Part shown: in pieces, positions 14,775 to 19,264 of the stretch
Layout: each line of letters opens with the position of its first letter
Numbering within the stretch: position 1 is the first letter of the stretch
Origin: Leptospiraceae bacterium
GTDB taxonomy: Bacteria; Spirochaetota; Leptospiria; Leptospirales; Leptospiraceae
Assembly: GCA_027485405.1 (NCBI GenBank)
Contig: JAIXRB010000183.1
Span: 1 to 19,264 of the forward strand
DNA length: 19,264 nucleotides
Direction of reading: 5' to 3'
Notes under the pieces: generated by a model
Databases searched by the model: none
The model's input: only the letters and a program-made list of their open reading frames with translations
Told to the model about the DNA's origin: nothing
Position numbers and translations under genes: made by a program

Positions 14775-17700
14775 ATGAGATTGCATCTTTTTTTCATAAT
14801 TGCGTTTTTACTCTATTCTTGCCAGCCAGAATCAAAAGAAGTTAGGGCAACTCCCGAAGTTCAAAAAGGAGAAATTTCCATTGATTCCTCTTTGTTTTCT
14901 GGTTCCAAACCTTTTATTAATTTAGATGGGACTTGGGACTTCTTTTGGAAGCAATTTGTTGAACCTGGCAAAAACATCCAAACTAACTTAGCTATTCCTG
15001 TACCTTCTATTTGGAATGGATTTGATGTTGGTGGTTCAAAAATAGATGGAACAGGATATGGGACATATCGTATTAAAATTTTAATACCAGATGAAAAAGA
15101 AGTTCAATCCATTCAAAATCTCTTGCTTGGAATCAAAATGCCTGATATTGGAACTTCTTACCAAATTTTCTTTAATGGCAAATTAATTAATACAGTTGGT
15201 AAAATTGGGATTTCAGAAAAGGATACCGTTCCACGCTATGAACCTGATGTTTTTGTGCTCCCTAATTTATGGAAATCAGAAAATGAAATCCTTCTTCATG
15301 TTTCAAATTTTAAACATGCCCGCGGTGGACTTTGGGAATCTATTAAAATTGGTGATTTAAAATCCCTCCAAAACCTGAGATTTCAAAATCTTTTCATAGC
15401 AATTTTCTTAATAGGCGGTATGTCACTAATTGGATTCTATCACTTAGGCCTCTTTATTCTGAGAACCAAGGATAAATCCACTTTATATTTTGGATTATTT
15501 TGTTTAAACATTGCTCTGAGAACATTGCTGACAGGAGAAATGTTTTTTTCACAAATTTTTCCTATGTTTTCTTGGGAATTTGGTTTAGTTTTAGAATACT
15601 TAACTCTAAGTGCGGGAGTGACTTCCTTTCTACTTTTTATTCGATCCATTTTTCCAAATGAAGTTTCTAGATTTCTTTCCAAAGCTGTTCTAATTTATTC
15701 AAATATACTAACTTTCCTCGTATTAGCTCTTCCATCGATTTATTATACTAAAATATTAGGTTTCATTCAGGTTAGTATTGTAGCGACTGTCTTTCTGGGT
15801 CTTTATGCAATGGGTATTGCTATTTATAAAAAAATTTCAGGATCACTTTCATTTTTTATAGGATTTATTTTTTTTGCTATAATAACGATAAATGACATCT
15901 TACATACAAATGGTGTGATTAATACTGGTTATTATGGAACTTTTGGCTTCTTGGTATTTGTTTTCTCTCAAGCCTTCTTTCTCTCTATGAGATCTTCTCG
16001 GGCTTTTGTTCAAGTTGAAGAATTGACCGAATCATTAGAGCTTAAAGTAGAAGAAAGGACAAAGGATCTGGAGATTTCTCAGAAAGAGACAGAAGAACTT
16101 AATAAATTAATCAAAAGCTTAAATGATGAATTAGAGATAGAGCAAATAATGGGGAAAGTCCTTAAGTTTGTACAGGATAATTTCGGTATTCAACATTACG
16201 GATTATTCAGAGCAAATGCTGATAAATCCTTTCTACAATGCTTGGCAATTTCCTTCCCCGACCATGTTAGCCAAGCTGATAGGGATCTTATACTCGAACT
16301 AAAATTTCCTATTCAAAATGTTCGCGGAGCAAATGCATTTGCACTTTTGGCAAAAAATCCCATATATTGGCCCAAAGTAAAAAGAACGGGTATAACTAAA
16401 GAAGAATTATTTATAATAGAAGTCGGAAATTTGCAATCCTATCTCATGATCCCTCTACTGTTACGAAACCAAACTATTGGAATATTACATTTCTATAATG
16501 AAGATAAATTAACCTTAACAAAAGATGATCTTACTAAACTTTCCATCCTGGGCGAGCAAATTGCTGGTATAATTTATGGATCAAACCTTTATAAGCAAGT
16601 TCAAGAAGAGAAAGCTTTAGCGATTTCAGCGCAAAAAGAAGCAGAGACCATTAAAAATGAAATAATACTTTTTAATGATTTTTCTAAGAAATTAAACTCT
16701 TTAGTTCATTTAGATCTTATTCTCGATCATATTTTCAAATACATGATTGAAAATTTTGACTTTGACTTGGTAAATTTTTACCAAGTTAATCAAAACAATA
16801 AAAACCTATATTTCGTTAGATCCTATTCTAAAACACCGATTTCTGAGTCAACTATAAAAATCCTAAGCGAAACGCAAATCCCATTAAACAGAGATTTGAG
16901 TGTGCAAGGAATTGTTTACGAAAAAAAGAGATACTTCTATTTACCTTCAATTAAACATACTTTCAAAGATTTAGATACATTTTTTCACAAGCTTTTGCAA
17001 ATTAAATCCTTATTAATAATTCCACTGGTTGTTAATAAAGTTGTAATCGGTATGTTTCATATAACAGACTTTCTAAAAAAAGGTTTATACAGAAAAAATC
17101 AGATTAATAGATTTTTACGTTTCACTGAGCAAATTTCTATAGCCATCAATAGCGCAAATTTGATAAATGAAATAAATCATGCCAAAGATTCGTTAGAGAA
17201 ATTAAATGAAATTACTAAAAAAGTAAATTCTTCGGAAGATTTGAGAATAATTTTAAAAATAATTTACGATTATTTAAAATTAGAATACAAAATTTCGTCG
17301 TTCTGGCTCTTGAATGTTGATCCAATTAACAATGAATTGTATTCCTCGCATTTATTGGGAAGCGAAGACTCTGAGCACATAAAGAACCTTGTTAATTTAA
17401 AAATTCCACTAAAAGTCGAAAGCGGGAGTTTATTCCGAACATATACAAAAAAGAAGCCTCTTTATATGCCTAGAATAAATAAAAATTATTCAAATAAATT
17501 GGATAATTTTATAGTTGAATCTCTCAGTATCGATTCACTTTTACAATTACCTTTGATAGTTGGTGAAGAAGTAATTGGGATATTATGTTTTTCTAGAAAA
17601 GAGTTATCGTTATCAAAATCACAAATTAGTGATATTGTTCGATTCGGAGATCAAGTGGCCGGAGCTTTATACAATTCGTTTCTTTTAAATGATACTAGAA

Positions 17701-18485
17701 TTGCACAGAAAGTAGCCGCTGACCAAACTGAAGTGATTTTAAAAAGCATTAGTTATGCAAAAACGATTCAAGATTCAATTTTACCAGAGGCAGTTTGGTT
17801 AGATTCAGTCTTCAAAGAGCATTTCTTAATTTGGAAACCAAGAGATATCGTGGGAGGTGATTTGTATTGGGCCAGAGAATCAACCGAAGCGGTGTTTATT
17901 GCAGTTATTGATTGCATTGGACATGGCGTCTCTGGGGCTTTTATAACTATGTTAGCCCATAGTATTTTAAATAGAATCATTGACAGTAAGGAAAAAACAA
18001 CCCCATCTCAAATCTTAGAAGAACTCGATTATCATATCAAACAAACCATTCACCAAAACGAACTCGAAGCCAATCCTGATGTAGGACTAGATATAGGTCT
18101 CTGTATGTATCTTCCTGACTCGAAAGAGCTCATTTTTGCAGGTTCTAAAATTTCTCTCTATATTGAATCAAAAGGTAAGATCGAAAGAATACCTGGAATT
18201 GGTAAGGCGATTGGAGAAAGGAATGGACGAAGTAAAAATTTCGTAGACAATAAGTTAACTATTCAGGAAGCAAATTATTTTTATCTTTTCTCTGACGGTT
18301 TGTATAGCCAAATAGGTGGGGAAAAGAATTTTCCGTTAGGTAGAAGCAATTTTCTAGCTAAGTTGGAAGAATTAATTGATCTAAATTCAGATCAAAAGAA
18401 AGAAAAGCTTTTGGAATTCTATGAAAATTACCAAGGAAATGAAGAACAAATTGATGATATTACTGTTTTAGGTTTTAAACTTTAA
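14775..18485 (+). CDS. SiaA-like receptor phosphatase: lipobox - 7TMR-DISM - three GAF - SpoIIE/PP2C
   Basis: This 1236-residue protein has a signal peptide with a possible lipobox LLYSC (C16). Next comes an extracellular sugar-binding-like beta domain (about 35-195: DGTWDFFW, VPSIWNG, GYGTYRI, LWESIKIG) and the 7TMR-DISM membrane domain (about 203-405). After a coiled coil (412-455) come three GAF-like domains (about 455-605, 635-800 and 810-970). The C-terminal PP2C/SpoIIE phosphatase (about 988-1236) keeps its metal aspartates: D1029 in VGGDLYW, D1046 in DCIGHG, D1174 in FSDGL, D1228 in DDIT. The DCIGHGVSGAF form is that of SiaA-like phosphatases. With siaB and siaC directly behind, its likely task is dephosphorylating SiaC in response to an outside ligand and GAF-bound signals (inference). 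No Shine-Dalgarno precedes the ATG. Composition is very AT-rich. Confidence 0.9.
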   Translation: MRLHLFFIIAFLLYSCQPESKEVRATPEVQKGEISIDSSLFSGSKPFINLDGTWDFFWKQFVEPGKNIQTNLAIPVPSIWNGFDVGGSKIDGTGYGTYRIKILIPDEKEVQSIQNLLLGIKMPDIGTSYQIFFNGKLINTVGKIGISEKDTVPRYEPDVFVLPNLWKSENEILLHVSNFKHARGGLWESIKIGDLKSLQNLRFQNLFIAIFLIGGMSLIGFYHLGLFILRTKDKSTLYFGLFCLNIALRTLLTGEMFFSQIFPMFSWEFGLVLEYLTLSAGVTSFLLFIRSIFPNEVSRFLSKAVLIYSNILTFLVLALPSIYYTKILGFIQVSIVATVFLGLYAMGIAIYKKISGSLSFFIGFIFFAIITINDILHTNGVINTGYYGTFGFLVFVFSQAFFLSMRSSRAFVQVEELTESLELKVEERTKDLEISQKETEELNKLIKSLNDELEIEQIMGKVLKFVQDNFGIQHYGLFRANADKSFLQCLAISFPDHVSQADRDLILELKFPIQNVRGANAFALLAKNPIYWPKVKRTGITKEELFIIEVGNLQSYLMIPLLLRNQTIGILHFYNEDKLTLTKDDLTKLSILGEQIAGIIYGSNLYKQVQEEKALAISAQKEAETIKNEIILFNDFSKKLNSLVHLDLILDHIFKYMIENFDFDLVNFYQVNQNNKNLYFVRSYSKTPISESTIKILSETQIPLNRDLSVQGIVYEKKRYFYLPSIKHTFKDLDTFFHKLLQIKSLLIIPLVVNKVVIGMFHITDFLKKGLYRKNQINRFLRFTEQISIAINSANLINEINHAKDSLEKLNEITKKVNSSEDLRIILKIIYDYLKLEYKISSFWLLNVDPINNELYSSHLLGSEDSEHIKNLVNLKIPLKVESGSLFRTYTKKKPLYMPRINKNYSNKLDNFIVESLSIDSLLQLPLIVGEEVIGILCFSRKELSLSKSQISDIVRFGDQVAGALYNSFLLNDTRIAQKVAADQTEVILKSISYAKTIQDSILPEAVWLDSVFKEHFLIWKPRDIVGGDLYWARESTEAVFIAVIDCIGHGVSGAFITMLAHSILNRIIDSKEKTTPSQILEELDYHIKQTIHQNELEANPDVGLDIGLCMYLPDSKELIFAGSKISLYIESKGKIERIPGIGKAIGERNGRSKNFVDNKLTIQEANYFYLFSDGLYSQIGGEKNFPLGRSNFLAKLEELIDLNSDQKKEKLLEFYENYQGNEEQIDDITVLGFKL

Positions 18486-18494
18486 GAGGAAAAA

Positions 18495-19046
18495 ATGGAA
18501 TTAAGTAAGTTAAACGAATTCAAGGACTTAATAGAAAAAGAAGGGATTCTATTTTGTTATTCGGGACCATTTTCACAAGGAGTGATTCAGGAAATGGCTG
18601 AAACCATAAAGCATAGATTGGAATTTATTGAAGAGGATAAAACTTCAATAGGAGACCGAATATTTGCAGTATTCATAGAGCAAGTTCAGAATATAAAAAG
18701 ATACTCCGCAGAACTTCAGGCTAAAAAAAATTCAGATTTTGAAACTCGGACTGGAATAGTGGTCATTGGCCAAGAAAAAGAACGATACTATTCCATTTCT
18801 GGAAATTTGATAGAAAATGATAAAGTCCCTGGATTGAAAGAGAAAATAGATATAGTTTTATCAATGAACAAAGAAGAATTAAAAAAGTACTACAAAGAAA
18901 AGTTGAAAAGTGAGCCGGACTTAGCTAGCAAAGGGGCAGGAATCGGGATAATCGATATGGCTAGGAAATCTGAAGGACCTATATCATATCATTTCAAAAA
19001 GGTGAACGAAAATTCTACTTTTTTTTCATTGAAAGTTTTAATATAA
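18495..19046 (+). CDS. siaB: SiaB-family protein kinase (DUF6272)
   Basis: This 183-residue cytoplasmic protein is of the type that phosphorylates SiaC in the Sia pathway. It resembles a compact GHKL kinase: an N-box-like FIEQVQNIKRYSAE (60-73, with E62 and N66) and a glycine loop KGAGIGIIDMARKS (146-159). The start pattern LIEKEGILFCYSGPFSQGVI and the RTGIVVIGQE and YYSISGNLIEN segments are those I associate with DUF6272. It starts 9 bases after the receptor-phosphatase stop with AGAGGAA as Shine-Dalgarno, and siaC follows after 16 bases, so the three form one operon. By analogy with P. aeruginosa, it opposes the phosphatase encoded upstream. Confidence 0.87.
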   Translation: MELSKLNEFKDLIEKEGILFCYSGPFSQGVIQEMAETIKHRLEFIEEDKTSIGDRIFAVFIEQVQNIKRYSAELQAKKNSDFETRTGIVVIGQEKERYYSISGNLIENDKVPGLKEKIDIVLSMNKEELKKYYKEKLKSEPDLASKGAGIGIIDMARKSEGPISYHFKKVNENSTFFSLKVLI

Positions 19047-19062
19047 GAAGGGAATCCAAAAA

Positions 19063-19264
19063 ATGAATTTATTAAAAATTGAAGCAACAAAATCAACTCC
19101 ATTTGTTCACTTTAATTCGAATGAAAAAGAGTTAATTATAAGTGGAAAGTCTTATCCGGAAAATCCTACTGAATTTTTTACTCCAATTATCGATTGGATA
19201 AAAGAGTATGTTGATAAACACAATGGAGAAATTATTTTTAATTTAAAACTAACTTACTTAAACA
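19063..19264 (+). CDS. siaC: SiaC-family regulatory phosphoprotein (DUF1987), 5' part
   Basis: The first 67 residues are visible, about half of the usual length. The signature IEATKSTPFVHFN (6-18), LIISGKSYPENPTEFFTPIIDWIKEY (25-49) and FNLKLTYLN (59-67) is diagnostic for DUF1987/SiaC. In P. aeruginosa the phosphorylated threonine follows directly after the YLN-type motif, and the window ends exactly there, so the acceptor residue cannot be checked. Unphosphorylated SiaC binds and activates the diguanylate cyclase SiaD in that species. The Shine-Dalgarno AGAAGGGA lies about 8 bases before the ATG. It is third in the operon. Confidence 0.9.
   Translation, partial: MNLLKIEATKSTPFVHFNSNEKELIISGKSYPENPTEFFTPIIDWIKEYVDKHNGEIIFNLKLTYLN

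Noticed and set aside
7193..19264. Integration site (duplicate of a tRNA 3' end) for a mobile element
   Set aside because: No second copy of the tRNA-Thr or tRNA-Tyr 3' end was seen, and there is no integrase or transposase gene in the window.
1..19264. CRISPR array or toxin-antitoxin pair
   Set aside because: No regularly spaced repeats and no Cas-like or small toxin-like gene pair were found; the only repeats are the four dispersed copies and the Thr/Pro linker of the lipoprotein.

Overview
The window looks like a spirochaete chromosome, most likely a Leptospira of the saprophytic type. This is inferred from the mix of genes and was not tested by any search. Pointers are spirochaete-style lipoboxes, a receptor with a 7TMR-DISM membrane domain, GAF domains and a PP2C phosphatase, a SiaB/SiaC pair, isolated single tRNA genes, and AT-rich DNA that becomes markedly richer in AT towards the right end.

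Bases 1-7000 read as ordinary, densely packed housekeeping DNA. In order they hold the 5' part of mazG (minus strand), a small integral membrane protein (plus), a CLC chloride channel/antiporter with C-terminal CBS domains (minus) and a secreted lipoprotein (plus). A tight minus-strand cluster follows. Read in its own direction it is a four-TM DUF420-like membrane protein, the transketolase N-terminal half (TTG start, 4-base overlap), a SirB1/transglutaminase-like protein, and a long-chain polyprenyl diphosphate synthase 1 base further on. Two tRNA genes, Thr(UGU) and Tyr(GUA), close this part.

From about 7.28 kb the layout loosens and accessory-looking traits appear. A short dispersed repeat occurs four times between 7285 and 14655, and two of the copies flank an 854-residue chemoreceptor gene in direct orientation. 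Next come qorB (quinone oxidoreductase type 2) and, directly behind it, a decayed secreted NTF2/SnoaL-like gene with a lost start codon, an internal deletion, a frameshift and in-frame stops. A membrane-bound hybrid histidine kinase follows, then about 1 kb without a convincing intact gene.

The right end (14775-19264) is the most interesting part: a SiaABC-type partner-switch operon. A 1236-residue putative lipoprotein/7TMR-DISM receptor with three GAF domains ends in a SpoIIE/PP2C phosphatase domain. It is followed 9 bases later by a SiaB-family kinase and then by SiaC, which the window edge cuts just before the expected phosphorylation site. By analogy with Pseudomonas aeruginosa, the receptor-phosphatase and SiaB would set the phosphorylation state of SiaC, which in turn controls a diguanylate cyclase. 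The cyclase, if present, lies beyond the window.
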